Assembly (NCBI RefSeq): GCF_900156625.1 | Contig: NZ_FTOB01000002.1 | Span: 304,275-368,274 of the forward strand | From: Zobellia uliginosa | Lineage (GTDB): Bacteria > Bacteroidota > Bacteroidia > Flavobacteriales > Flavobacteriaceae | Direction: 5' to 3' | DNA length: 64,000 nt | Shown: in pieces, positions 45,351 to 54,556 of the stretch | How the letters are laid out: each line of letters opens with the position of its first letter | Numbering within the stretch: the stretch's first letter is position 1 | Notes under the pieces: generated by a model | What the model saw: the letters and a program-made list of their open reading frames with translations, nothing else | Database searches by the model: none | Told to the model about the DNA's origin: nothing | Made by a program: the position numbers and the translations under genes

Positions 45351-48300
45351 ATGAAAGCCGCGATGAAATTGTTTTTTAAGTTTTTAGTAACGAGCCTTTT
45401 ATTGGTTTCGTGCCACACCGAAAACAATCGAAAGATGTCTCTTGACGACCAACCAAGAAAGATAGAACTGTTGTTTTTGGGGCACGATCAAGAGAATCAT
45501 GATTCAAGGGCATACATGCCGGTACTGGCCTCGGCCCTGGCCAAGGATGGAATCAATATTACCTATTCTGAAGATGTGGACGATATTAATGCCGAGAACC
45601 TCGGTCTGTACGACGGACTGATCCTTTACGCCAATCACGAGCACATCGATACCGACCAAGAGAAGGCTTTGTTAAATTTTGTAGCGGACGGGAAGGGATT
45701 CATTCCCATTCATTCGGCCAGCTTTTGTTTTAAGAATTCCGAGGCCTATATCGATTTGGTAGGAGGCCAGTTCTCTAGCCATAAAACCGGAAGGTTTACG
45801 GCAAGTATTGTCGACTCTACACATGCGATAATGAAGAATATAGAGGAGTTCGAAACCTGGGATGAAACCTATGTACACGATAAAATAGCCGATGATATTA
45901 AGATCCTGATGGAACGTGTTGAAGCAAAACATCGAGAACCGTACACATGGGTAAAAAACTATGGGGAAGGAAAGGTGTTCTATACGGCTTTGGGCCATGA
46001 TGCACGTACGTGGGAAAATCCTAAATTCCACAAGCTTCTTAGGGAGGGAATTCTTTGGGCCGTAAACGATAAGGTAAAACAGAACTGGAAGGCCTTTGTA
46101 AAAGAAATGCCCGAATTGAAATATGAAGAAAGGGAGAATATACCCAATTATGAAAAACGCGACCCGCCATTAAAGTATCAATTGCCCCTATCGGCAGCGG
46201 AGTCGGCTAAGCTGATACAGGTTCCACCGGGTTTTGAGTTGCAATTATTTGCTTCCGAACCCGATATTGTGAACCCCATAGCTGCAAATTGGGACGAAAG
46301 GGGAAGGCTGTGGGTCATAGAAACGGTCGATTACCCCAATACCGTCCGCAACGATAAGGGCCAGGGCGATGATCGTATCAAAATATTGGAAGATACCGAT
46401 GGCGATGGCCGGGCGGATAAGGTTACGGTTTTTGCCGATAAATTGAATATCCCTACCAGTTTTACATTTTATAATGGGGGAATTATAGTTTCCCAAGCCC
46501 CCCAATTCTTGTTTTTAAAAGATGTCGATGGCGATGATAGGGCCGATATCAAAGAAACCTTGATAGACGGATGGGGCGTTTTTGATACCCATGCCGGCCC
46601 TTCCAATCTCCAAAGGGGAATAGATAATAAAATATATGGCGTTGTCGGATATTCGGGTTTTAAGGGGGAGATCTTTGATGAAGAATACCAATTTTCACAA
46701 GGCATGTATCGCTTTGATCCCAAAAAGGAAACCTTTGAGTTTTTAACGCGAACCAGTAACAATACCTGGGGCTTGGGGATAACCGAAGATAATTCCCTTT
46801 TTGCCTCTACCGCGAACAATACCCACAGTGTGTATCTGGGTATTCCCGATAAAAATTTAAAAGGTGTAGAAGGAATTCCTTTAAACGGAAGCCTAAAGAT
46901 AGATGGGCATTACGATATACGGCCCATAACAAAAAACATAAGACAGGTAGATGTTTTTGGCGGATTTACCGCCGCTGCGGGACATCACTTCTATACGGCA
47001 AGGGATTACCCTAGCAGTTACTTTAATAAGGTTGCCTTTGTATGCGAACCTACGGGAGGTATCGTTCATATGGCCAAAATTCACCAAGAAGGGGCTGGCT
47101 ATGTTGAAACCGATGGAGGGAACCTATTGGCCAGTTCCGATGAATGGGTATCACCCGTAGAAGCCAAAGTGGGGCCTGATGGCGCCGTTTGGGTTTTAGA
47201 TTGGTACAATTTTATCATTCAGCACAATCCCACTCCCAATATCGAAAGAGGGGGATACGATGCCGTAAACGGAAAGGGAAATGCCTACGAAAATCCGCTT
47301 AGGGATAAATCAAGAGGCCGTATCTACAGGGTGGTTTCACGAATGAACGGTGTGGGACAAAAAATGGACTTAGATTCAACTGATCCCAAGGCCTTGGTAA
47401 AGGCGCTTTCGCATAGCAATATGTTCTGGCGTATGACGGCACAACGGCTATTGGTAGAAAGAGGAAAGCGCGACGTAGTGAAGCCACTCGCCAAATTGGT
47501 CGCCAAAAATAAGGTAGACGAGCTGAATATGAATCCGGCGGCCCTTCATGCGCTATGGACCCTGGAAGGCTTGGGCGCTTTGGAGGCCACCCCTGAATTG
47601 TACGAACTGGTGGAAAAGGCCCTAAAGCATCCGGCCCCATCCGTGCGAAAGGCGGCCCTACAGATCTTGCCTAAAAATAAAGGAAGCGATGAGGCGATTT
47701 TAAAGGGAGGGATGTTGAACGATAAGGACCCGAAGGTACGTTTGGCCGCCTTGCTGTATTTTTCCGAAAGGCCGGAGTCCGTAAAAATCGGAAACTTGCT
47801 CTACCAGTTGAGCAAGGAAGCGGAAATTGTAGAAGATACTTGGTTGTCAAAGGCCTTATATGTCGCCGCTAGTGCACACGCCAAGGGCTTTATGCAAAAG
47901 GTAAAATTACAAAGGCCCAATTTGCATGAGACCAAAAGGGAAGTAAAAAGGTTTGTCATAGACTATGATGACAGTCATTGGAAAACGATGGAACTTCCAC
48001 AACTTATTGAGGATGCCGGTCTCGATATGGATGGAATCATTTGGTTTAGGAAAGAGGTGGTGATTTCAAGTGATGTTTCCATTGGCACGGCAACAATTTC
48101 CCTAGGGCCCATCGACGATTCCGACGTGGTTTATCTCAATGGGGAAAGAGTTGGGGGAATTGAACAGAGATATGACATAGACCGGGTATATAAGATTCCT
48201 AAAGGGGTTTTAAGAAAGGGGAGGAACAGTATTGCCGTTCGTGTCGAGGATACCGGAGGAGGCGGTGGAATTTATGGAAAGGAAAGCCAAATGTTCTTAC

Positions 48301-48854
48301 AGTTCGGAAAACAGAAAATACCATTGTCTGGAAAATGGGGCTATGAAGTCGAAAAAAAACTATTGGGGAATACCGATGAGATTTTTGCCACTTCAAGCAT
48401 TGCCGAAGTTTTTGCCAAGGCCTATATCGACAAAATCGATATGGTAGAAAATAAAACGGACATAGATGAAGGGCGTTTGGTGGTCACCATGCAAACCGTC
48501 AAGAACGAAATGAAATACGACCTGTCGGAATTTGTGGTGACTGCGGGAGAGTCGGTTGAATTGATTCTTGAAAACGTCGATTTTATGCAGCATAATTTGG
48601 TAATCGTAAAGCCCGGTGCAATGGAGAAAGTGGGACTGGCTTCTGATAAGCTTGCCGCCGACCCTAAAGGTGCCGAACAAAATTACGTGCCAAAAATGGA
48701 CGAAGTGCTTTTTGCTACGACCTTGGTCGATCCCGAACAAACGGTGAGCTTAAAATTTACCGCTCCCAGCGAGCCGGGGGAATATCCCTTTATCTGTACG
48801 TTTCCGGGGCATTGGCGCATTATGAAAGGTGTAATGAAGGTCGTACCGAACTAA
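45351..48854 (+). CDS. ThuA / PVC-type dehydrogenase-like / HEAT / cupredoxin fusion lipoprotein
   Basis: About 1167 residues. I prefer the ATG at 45351 over 45330 because it sits directly before a lipoprotein signal (FLVTSLLLVSC, then HTENN). Domains in order: ThuA (about 35-240; LLFLGHDQENHDSRAYMP-like start, IPIHSASFCFKNS, YTALGHDARTW). Next comes a PVC-type membrane-bound dehydrogenase/NHL propeller (about 270-640; FASEPDIVNPIAANWDERGR, EDTDGDGRADKVTVFAD). HEAT repeats follow (about 655-830), then a beta-sandwich (about 925-1020, LGPIDDSDVVYLNGERVGG). The C-terminus is a type-1 copper domain with His in MQHNLVIVKPG and CTFPGHWRIM, which has the azurin spacing Cys-x4-His-x3-Met. No CxxCH cytochrome c motif is present. 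Likely a surface/periplasmic sugar-oxidising or electron-transfer protein. Confidence 0.85.
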   Translation: MKAAMKLFFKFLVTSLLLVSCHTENNRKMSLDDQPRKIELLFLGHDQENHDSRAYMPVLASALAKDGINITYSEDVDDINAENLGLYDGLILYANHEHIDTDQEKALLNFVADGKGFIPIHSASFCFKNSEAYIDLVGGQFSSHKTGRFTASIVDSTHAIMKNIEEFETWDETYVHDKIADDIKILMERVEAKHREPYTWVKNYGEGKVFYTALGHDARTWENPKFHKLLREGILWAVNDKVKQNWKAFVKEMPELKYEERENIPNYEKRDPPLKYQLPLSAAESAKLIQVPPGFELQLFASEPDIVNPIAANWDERGRLWVIETVDYPNTVRNDKGQGDDRIKILEDTDGDGRADKVTVFADKLNIPTSFTFYNGGIIVSQAPQFLFLKDVDGDDRADIKETLIDGWGVFDTHAGPSNLQRGIDNKIYGVVGYSGFKGEIFDEEYQFSQGMYRFDPKKETFEFLTRTSNNTWGLGITEDNSLFASTANNTHSVYLGIPDKNLKGVEGIPLNGSLKIDGHYDIRPITKNIRQVDVFGGFTAAAGHHFYTARDYPSSYFNKVAFVCEPTGGIVHMAKIHQEGAGYVETDGGNLLASSDEWVSPVEAKVGPDGAVWVLDWYNFIIQHNPTPNIERGGYDAVNGKGNAYENPLRDKSRGRIYRVVSRMNGVGQKMDLDSTDPKALVKALSHSNMFWRMTAQRLLVERGKRDVVKPLAKLVAKNKVDELNMNPAALHALWTLEGLGALEATPELYELVEKALKHPAPSVRKAALQILPKNKGSDEAILKGGMLNDKDPKVRLAALLYFSERPESVKIGNLLYQLSKEAEIVEDTWLSKALYVAASAHAKGFMQKVKLQRPNLHETKREVKRFVIDYDDSHWKTMELPQLIEDAGLDMDGIIWFRKEVVISSDVSIGTATISLGPIDDSDVVYLNGERVGGIEQRYDIDRVYKIPKGVLRKGRNSIAVRVEDTGGGGGIYGKESQMFLQFGKQKIPLSGKWGYEVEKKLLGNTDEIFATSSIAEVFAKAYIDKIDMVENKTDIDEGRLVVTMQTVKNEMKYDLSEFVVTAGESVELILENVDFMQHNLVIVKPGAMEKVGLASDKLAADPKGAEQNYVPKMDEVLFATTLVDPEQTVSLKFTAPSEPGEYPFICTFPGHWRIMKGVMKVVPN

Positions 48855-48873
48855 CCCATATAAAAAGAAATAC

Positions 48874-49731
48874 GTGAACGATAAAATACAATTTGGTGTC
48901 AGCACCTGGTTATGGCAATCCCCTTTTACTTCAGAATCGGTATCCCTCTTTCCCAAGATAAAAAAGATGGGATTCGATATAGTGGAGATCCCGGTCGAGA
49001 TGCCTTCTAAAATCGATGGAAAACTGGTGAAAAAGGCCCTTGATGATAACGGGCTTCGGGCAACGGTCTGTGGGGCCTTTGGTCCGACCAAAGACTTGAC
49101 GGCAGACGATACGGCCTTGCATAAAAACTGTTTTGACTATGTGGCGGATTGTTTTGCCCTCTGTAACCTTTTGGAAATCGACTTCTTGGCCGGACCCATG
49201 TATTCGGCCGTAGGAAAGGCACGTATGGTCTCTCAGGAACAACGCAAGGTGGAATGGGGGCGAGCGGTGGGCAATTTGTACCGGGTATGTGAAATGGCCC
49301 AAACGTATGGGCTATCTATCGCCTTGGAACCTTTGAACCGGTTTGAATCGGACCTGGTCAATACGGCAAAAGATGTGATGCGATTAATTCATGACATCAA
49401 CCAGCCCAATGCAAAGGTCTTGCTTGACGGATTTCATATGACCATTGAAGAAGGAAATATCAGGGAGGCCATACAATTGGTAGGCGACAAATTGATACAC
49501 CTTCAGGTTTCCGAGAATCACCGTGGAATACCCGGAACGGGACTCACCCCTTGGTCCGATTTTAAAAAGGGGCTCGACGATATAGCGTATACAGGGGCGG
49601 TGGTCATAGAGAGTTTCACCCCTGAAATAGAAGAACTGGCCGGAGCGGTATGTATATGGAAAAACCTAGCCGAAAGCCAAGATCGATTTGCCTCCGAAGG
49701 CATCCATTTTTTAAAGCAAACATTTGCATAA
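48874..49731 (+). CDS. Sugar-phosphate isomerase/epimerase (TIM-barrel, AP-endonuclease-2 fold)
   Basis: A 285-residue TIM barrel with a GTG start at 48874, 20 bp after the preceding stop. FGVSTWLWQSPFT opens the barrel. The metal/substrate residues are in ALEPLNRFESDLVNTAKD, KVLLDGFHMTIEEGNI and HLQVSENHRGIPGTG. This pattern matches the sugar-phosphate/keto-sugar isomerase family including D-psicose/tagatose 3-epimerase-like proteins. No signal peptide; cytoplasmic. The middle gene of a three-gene unit with a dehydrogenase-like fusion and a Gfo/Idh/MocA enzyme, the usual set for oxidising, epimerising and reducing an unusual sugar. Exact substrate unknown. Confidence 0.88.
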   Translation: MNDKIQFGVSTWLWQSPFTSESVSLFPKIKKMGFDIVEIPVEMPSKIDGKLVKKALDDNGLRATVCGAFGPTKDLTADDTALHKNCFDYVADCFALCNLLEIDFLAGPMYSAVGKARMVSQEQRKVEWGRAVGNLYRVCEMAQTYGLSIALEPLNRFESDLVNTAKDVMRLIHDINQPNAKVLLDGFHMTIEEGNIREAIQLVGDKLIHLQVSENHRGIPGTGLTPWSDFKKGLDDIAYTGAVVIESFTPEIEELAGAVCIWKNLAESQDRFASEGIHFLKQTFA

Positions 49732-49743
49732 CACATTAGAGCC

Positions 49744-50874
49744 ATGAATAAACAAAAAATCAATATTGCCATTGTCGGACTCGGTTTCGGGGCCGAATTC
49801 ATTCCTATTTATCAGAAACATCCCCATGCCGATTTGGTGGCCGTATGTCAGCGAAATGAAGAAAAGCTCAATCAATTGGCCGATACTTTTGGTATCGAAA
49901 AAAGATACACTTCTTACGAAGCTTTGTTGGAAGACCCCGAAATCGATGCGGTACATATCAACACGCCCATTCCCGATCACGGAAGGCAATCGATATTGGC
50001 CCTTAAGGCCGGAAAACATGTGGCGTGTACCGTACCCATGGCTACCACCCTCGAAGAATGTGAGGAAATCGTTCGTCTGACCGAAGAAAGCGGACTTACC
50101 TATATGATGATGGAAACCGTGGTATATGCCCGTGAGTTCTTGTTCATGAAAGAATTGTACGAGAACGGTGAATTAGGCAAGGTTCAATTTGTAAAGGCGA
50201 GCCATCAGCAAGATATGGACGGCTGGCCCAATTATTGGCCGGGTCTTCCTCCCATGCATTATGCCACACACTGTGTGGGGCCCGTTTTGGCACTGACCCG
50301 TGGGGAGGCGGAATATGTTTCCTGTTTCGGTTCGGGTACCATTCGCGAAGAATTGATACCGCATTACAACTCCACCTTTGCGGTAGAAACCACCCATATC
50401 AAATTCAGGAATTCCGATTTGAGCGCACAGGTCTACCGTTCCCTCTTCGATGTGGCCCGACAGTACAGGGAGAGTTTTGAGGTATACGGCTCAAAGAAAT
50501 CCGTAGAATGGCCCCTTATTGAAGGAAGACCATTGGTAGTGCATACCGCTAAAAAACCGGAGCCTGAAATCCCGGAAGAAATCGAGAGTCCCGATTTCGC
50601 AAAATTGTTGCCGGAAGAAATCCAACATTTTACTACCAAAGGGGTCTACGATTCCGAAGAACATCAACACTTAAGTTTTACCCAAGGCGCCGGCCACGGA
50701 GGTTCGCATCCGCATTTGGTGCACGAGTTTGTCAATGCCCTGGTCGAATGGAAGGCCCCCTATCCGAATGCCAGGCAATCGGCCAATATAACCTGTGTCG
50801 GAATCTTGGCCCATGAGTCGGCCCTAAAGGGCGGCGAACTTATAAAGCTACCCGATTTTACGTTTGAGAAATAA
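49744..50874 (+). CDS. Gfo/Idh/MocA-family NAD(P)-dependent oxidoreductase
   Basis: A 376-residue dehydrogenase. The N-terminal Rossmann fold has IAIVGLGFGAEFIPIYQKHP and the EKLNQLADTFGIEKRYTSYE cofactor strand. HINTPIPDHGRQSILALKAG and KHVACTVPMATTLEEC are family hallmarks; the usual EKP motif is replaced by TVPMA, so the conserved catalytic Lys of many members is absent here. The C-terminal alpha/beta domain contains MHYATHCVGPVLALTRGEA and a His-rich HQHLSFTQGAGHGGSHPHLV. It ends the operon begun at 45.35 kb and is closed by the terminator at 50904. Substrate unknown. Confidence 0.92.
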   Translation: MNKQKINIAIVGLGFGAEFIPIYQKHPHADLVAVCQRNEEKLNQLADTFGIEKRYTSYEALLEDPEIDAVHINTPIPDHGRQSILALKAGKHVACTVPMATTLEECEEIVRLTEESGLTYMMMETVVYAREFLFMKELYENGELGKVQFVKASHQQDMDGWPNYWPGLPPMHYATHCVGPVLALTRGEAEYVSCFGSGTIREELIPHYNSTFAVETTHIKFRNSDLSAQVYRSLFDVARQYRESFEVYGSKKSVEWPLIEGRPLVVHTAKKPEPEIPEEIESPDFAKLLPEEIQHFTTKGVYDSEEHQHLSFTQGAGHGGSHPHLVHEFVNALVEWKAPYPNARQSANITCVGILAHESALKGGELIKLPDFTFEK

Positions 50875-50903
50875 CCTGTACCGACCCATTGGTTATTTTT
50901 TTT

Positions 50904-50945
50904 AAGTTGAGACCGCCCCCATTTTGTACGGTCTCAACTTTTTTT
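50904..50945 (+). terminator. Terminator of the ThuA/isomerase/oxidoreductase unit
   Basis: AAGTTGAGACCG pairs perfectly with CGGTCTCAACTT across a 13-nt loop and is followed by a T run. Confidence 0.93.
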
Positions 50946-51007
50946 GTTTATACTTCGACGAAGTCTACTATAAATGTGATCTTTGTAAATAGAACTATTT
51001 CTGAAGT

Positions 51008-52096
51008 ATGGCTACGATCAAACACAAATTAAAAGAACGCATCAAGGAGTTGACCTGTCTCTATGAGGTAACTTCCATAATTGTAAATTCAGATTTTGAC
51101 CAGCTTGAAACCTCATTGGAGGCTATTGTACATTCGCTTAAAAAGGCTTTGCAGTTCAACAATGTGGCGGAGGCCTACCTAAATTTGGAAGACTATTCGG
51201 TACAGACCGAAGGTTTTCATTCCAAGATGACCATTATGCACGCCGACATCAAGGTGTTCAATAAGGTCAGTGGGGTAATAGAAGTCGGTTATCCGGAGGA
51301 TAGGTATTTTTATGTGGACTTTCTTGAGGAAGAAAAAGACCTGCTGAACAATGTGGCCATTGCGATAGGAAGCCTACTCGAGCGAAAACAGATCAGGGAT
51401 AGCGAGGCCAAGGTGAAACGCCAAATGGAACGGACCGACAGGCTGCACATATTGGGCGAGATTACGGCCGGCATCGCTCATGAACTCAATACCCCCTTGG
51501 CAAATATTTTAGGCTTTACCGAATTGCTCAAAGAGCGGGTAAAAGATAAAGGAGCCTTGAGAGATCTTGATAAAATTGTTGAAAATGCCATCTACAGTAG
51601 GGAGATAGTCAAGAAGCTGATGTTCTTTGCCTGCGAAATGCCGCAAGAGATGAAAATGGTGGAACTGAACCCCATTGTAGAAAGCACCCTAAAATTGTTG
51701 ACCCCCTCGTTACGCGCCAAGAACATTCGCCTGACCAAAAAAATCAGTTCAAAGTCCATTCAACTGCGGGCCGATAAGGTGCAGCTTACCCAGGTACTCT
51801 TTAACCTGGTGATGAACGCTATCTATTATTCACCCGTGAAGGGAGAGGTGGTTGTATCGGTCGAAGAAAAGGGTAAGACAATTCAAATCGGTATTTCAGA
51901 TCAGGGAGAAGGCATAGGGGCACAGATAGAAGATAAGATCTTTGAACCTTTCTTTACTACTAAGCCCTTGGGTGAGGGTTCCGGTTTGGGGTTAAGTGTG
52001 GTGCACGGTATTATCAGTAGCCATAAAGGTAGCATCGAACACAGGCCGAACAAACCCAAAGGAACGATTTTCATTCTAGATTTTCCTAAATTGTAG
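51008..52096 (+). CDS. Soluble sensor histidine kinase, NtrB-like
   Basis: A 362-residue kinase without membrane segments. A GAF-like N-terminal domain (about 10-125, LTCLYEVTSIIVNSDFDQLE) leads into a coiled linker. The HisKA motif is ITAGIAHELNTPLANILGF; the ATPase domain has FNLVMNAIYYSPVKGE, SDQGEGIGAQIEDKIFEPFF and GSGLGLSVVHGIISSHKG. It lies 2 bp before the NtrC-type regulator, its obvious partner. Together they form a cytoplasmic two-component pair for sigma-54-dependent promoters. The signal is not evident from sequence. Confidence 0.92.
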   Translation: MATIKHKLKERIKELTCLYEVTSIIVNSDFDQLETSLEAIVHSLKKALQFNNVAEAYLNLEDYSVQTEGFHSKMTIMHADIKVFNKVSGVIEVGYPEDRYFYVDFLEEEKDLLNNVAIAIGSLLERKQIRDSEAKVKRQMERTDRLHILGEITAGIAHELNTPLANILGFTELLKERVKDKGALRDLDKIVENAIYSREIVKKLMFFACEMPQEMKMVELNPIVESTLKLLTPSLRAKNIRLTKKISSKSIQLRADKVQLTQVLFNLVMNAIYYSPVKGEVVVSVEEKGKTIQIGISDQGEGIGAQIEDKIFEPFFTTKPLGEGSGLGLSVVHGIISSHKGSIEHRPNKPKGTIFILDFPKL

Positions 52097-52098
52097 AC

Positions 52099-53421
52099 AT
52101 GCTTCAAAAAGAGAACATTTTATTGGTCGATGACGACATCAATATCCTAGAGTTATTACAACGTCATCTTCAGTCGATGAACTATCATACCTACAAGGCG
52201 GTTTCGGTCAAGGAAGCCCTACATGTGATGAAAGATACGTTTATAGACCTCCTCATCACCGATATTCAAATGCCCGAGGTAGATGGCTTGCAATTGTTGA
52301 AGTTTGCAGATGAGCATTACCCTGAAGTGCCAAAGTTGGTGATTACGGGATATCCTTCGGTAGATGGGGGCTTAGAGGTGATTAAGTCGGGGGCCATCGA
52401 TTATTTGACCAAGCCCTTTACCAAGGAAGAGCTGCGTCAGGCGGTAGAAAAAGCTTTCGAGCATGGTGAAAGCCGAAGGGCTAAAAAAATCAATAAGCCC
52501 GGAGCACAAAAGTTCGTAAATAATGAAATGATCGGTGAATCGGAAGCATTTCAGAAGATTACCGATGTAATCGAGAGGGTCAAAGACAATAAGGCGACGG
52601 TCTTGGTAAAAGGCGAAAGTGGTACCGGTAAAGAACTTGTGGCCCGGGCCATTCATTATTCGGGCAAGTTTTCCCGCTCTCCTTTTGTGGCCGTCAATTG
52701 CGGGGCCATACCCGAAAATTTATTGGAGGCCGAACTTTTTGGTTATGTAAAAGGGGCCTTTACGGGAGCCAATGACAATAGGGATGGTTTCTTTCAGGCC
52801 GCAGAGGGCGGCACCTTGTTTCTAGATGAAATAGGAACGGCGCCCTTGAGTGTACAGACCAAGTTGTTGCGGGTACTTCAAGAGAAAGAGCTGACCAAGG
52901 TGGGTTCTAGAAAAACGGAAGCAGTGGATATTCGTGTGATTGCGGCTACAAATTCCGATTTGCAACAAGACATTAAGGACCATAAATTTCGAGAAGACCT
53001 ATATTACCGTCTAACGGTAGTGGAAATAGATGTTCCGCCATTACGTGAACGGAAGTCCGATATCCCCCTTTTGGTCGATAAGTTTTTAAGAAAGTACGGG
53101 GTAGAGTACAAGGACCGTTTGCTAAAGATCACTCCAGACGCCCTAGAGGTGTTAAAACGCTACGATTGGCCGGGTAACATCAGGGAGCTGGAAAACGTGA
53201 TCCAACGGGCCGTTATCATGTCTAACGGGGCCATAACGGTCAAAGAACTTCCCGATACGCTAAAGTTTAAAATCGATTTTCCGCAGACCTCCTTTCCTCC
53301 CTTAAAACAAATGGAAAAGGAATATATACAACGTGTACTGCTACATACACAGGGCAATAAGACCAAGGCGGCCGAAATTCTTCAAATAGACCGTAAGACC
53401 TTACGTGAAAAGCTTAAGTAA
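52099..53421 (+). CDS. NtrC-family sigma-54-dependent response regulator
   Basis: A 440-residue regulator. The receiver (5-120) has ILLVDDDINILELLQ and the phosphoacceptor in LLITDIQMPEVDGLQLL. The AAA+ domain (about 145-370) has Walker A GESGTGKELVARAIHYSG, the GAFTGA sigma-54 contact loop in YVKGAFTGANDN, Walker B GGTLFLDEIGTAPL and the arginine-finger region FREDLYYRLTVVEIDVPPLR. A Fis-type HTH closes the protein (TKAAEILQIDRKTLREKLK). Only 2 bp separate it from its kinase. The genes just downstream (Rnk/GreA-like and glutamate dehydrogenase) are candidate targets by position. Confidence 0.94.
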   Translation: MLQKENILLVDDDINILELLQRHLQSMNYHTYKAVSVKEALHVMKDTFIDLLITDIQMPEVDGLQLLKFADEHYPEVPKLVITGYPSVDGGLEVIKSGAIDYLTKPFTKEELRQAVEKAFEHGESRRAKKINKPGAQKFVNNEMIGESEAFQKITDVIERVKDNKATVLVKGESGTGKELVARAIHYSGKFSRSPFVAVNCGAIPENLLEAELFGYVKGAFTGANDNRDGFFQAAEGGTLFLDEIGTAPLSVQTKLLRVLQEKELTKVGSRKTEAVDIRVIAATNSDLQQDIKDHKFREDLYYRLTVVEIDVPPLRERKSDIPLLVDKFLRKYGVEYKDRLLKITPDALEVLKRYDWPGNIRELENVIQRAVIMSNGAITVKELPDTLKFKIDFPQTSFPPLKQMEKEYIQRVLLHTQGNKTKAAEILQIDRKTLREKLK

Positions 53422-53615
53422 GGAGGTGGGGAGTTTTTCTCCCAATGGGTAAATTCTCCTCGGTTCGTTTTTCTTCACTTTCAAAACAATTAATTGTTTG
53501 TGGTTGATTGTCAATCATTTGTATTTATTTTTTGGTTTTGGCCTACGTATGGGTATGGCTTTTGCTCAAGTCTTGGCACAAGAAATTTGAGCGGACACTT
53601 AAAAAGCAAATACAT

Positions 53616-54050
53616 ATGAAGTACGGTAGTTTGGTGTTCGTCAAGAACGATTTTAAAGAGGTTAAAAAATGCCTTGAACGAAATAAGTATATAGAGGATT
53701 ACAGCCATAAGGATGTGCTCGAGGTTTTTGAAGGGAATTTAGCGACCGCCTTGGTGGTCGAGGCCGAGGATATGCCACAAGATGTGGTACGGTTGAATTC
53801 CATGGTTACGGTGAGCAGCATATTCGGATGGGAGAAAATATTTCAAGTGGTTCGGCCCAAGGATGCATGCATTGAAAACGAAAGATTTTCCCTGTGCAGT
53901 AAGATTGGGGCTTCCGTTTTGGGGCTTTCCGAAGATGATGTTTTTCAATATGGTTCCCCTGCAGATAGTATTTCGTTGAAAATCGTAAAGGTAGACCACT
54001 ATCACGATGAGTTGAAAGGGGCTATGGAAATAGAAAATCTACCGGTTTAA
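53616..54050 (+). CDS. Rnk/GreA-C-terminal-like protein, copy 1
   Basis: About 144 residues from the ATG at 53616. An in-frame ATG at 53508 would add a hydrophobic leader; I prefer 53616 because the second copy in this window starts with the same MKYG. A helical N-terminus (KEVKKCLERNKY) is followed by the FKBP-like GreA/GreB C-terminal domain. It contains the family signature AEDMPQDVVRLNSMV, VVRPKDA and GASVLGLSEDDVFQYGSP. Rnk-type proteins contact RNA polymerase or nucleotide-kinase functions. The copy at 56069 shares this layout and they flank the glutamate dehydrogenase gene. The protein is more diverged and contains four cysteines. Confidence 0.82.
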   Translation: MKYGSLVFVKNDFKEVKKCLERNKYIEDYSHKDVLEVFEGNLATALVVEAEDMPQDVVRLNSMVTVSSIFGWEKIFQVVRPKDACIENERFSLCSKIGASVLGLSEDDVFQYGSPADSISLKIVKVDHYHDELKGAMEIENLPV

Positions 54051-54084
54051 AACTTAGAATTATTAACCTTAAAAAGAGTAAAGG

Positions 54085-54447
54085 ATGATTAAATATATAG
54101 TAGTGTTTTTCTTTTCGGCGAATCTGTTGCATGCACAGGGAGATATCCATAAGGAAGGAGAGCAAGTGAAGGTGGGCGATGTACTTGAAATAGGAGTGCC
54201 TACGAGCCATAAATACAAGCATATAGAATTTCCTAGGGCCAATTTCATTATAAAAAGGGGAGGTTTGGCCAATTATAAGTCTTTAAAAGGAAACAAGGTA
54301 GTGGTAACGTCTATTGAAGAAGGAAAAGACGGCGCTACCGAGATAAAAATAAAGCGCAAAGATGGCGGTCGTTTCTTCGGGAGCCATACGCTCATCTCCG
54401 CAGATATCGACGATGCATTGGCATCGGGCGAGTTGCTTACAAATTAG
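54085..54447 (+). CDS. Small secreted hypothetical protein
   Basis: A 120-residue protein with a signal peptide (YIVVFFFSANLLHAQG). The mature part is small and beta-rich (VKVGDVLEIGVPTS, GNKVVVTSIEEG, TEIKIKRKDGG), and I do not recognise a family. It lies 34 bp after the first Rnk-like gene on the same strand and may be in its operon. Location is periplasmic or outer surface by its signal; it is not an obvious lipoprotein. Function unknown. Confidence 0.65.
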   Translation: MIKYIVVFFFSANLLHAQGDIHKEGEQVKVGDVLEIGVPTSHKYKHIEFPRANFIIKRGGLANYKSLKGNKVVVTSIEEGKDGATEIKIKRKDGGRFFGSHTLISADIDDALASGELLTN

Positions 54448-54470
54448 TTTTGATAGTTGGTTATGAAAAT

Positions 54471-54524
54471 CTGCCCGGTTGTCCGCGCCTTATGGTTTAC
54501 CCTATAAGGTTATCGGGCAGGTTT
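54471..54524 (+). terminator. Hairpin between the secreted protein and Cys-rich gene
   Basis: CTGCCCG pairs with CGGGCAG and an inner CCTTAT with ATAAGG. Only a weak T stretch follows. It could be a terminator or a structured mRNA leader for the small gene at 54557. Confidence 0.55.
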
Positions 54525-54556
54525 CATTGGTTGTTAATCTAAAAAACTAGCATCGT

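Noticed and set aside
53508-53615. N-terminal hydrophobic extension of the first Rnk-like gene as a membrane anchor
   Set aside because: The paralogue at 56069 starts MKYG without it, matching the ATG at 53616; upstream frame is probably leader sequence.
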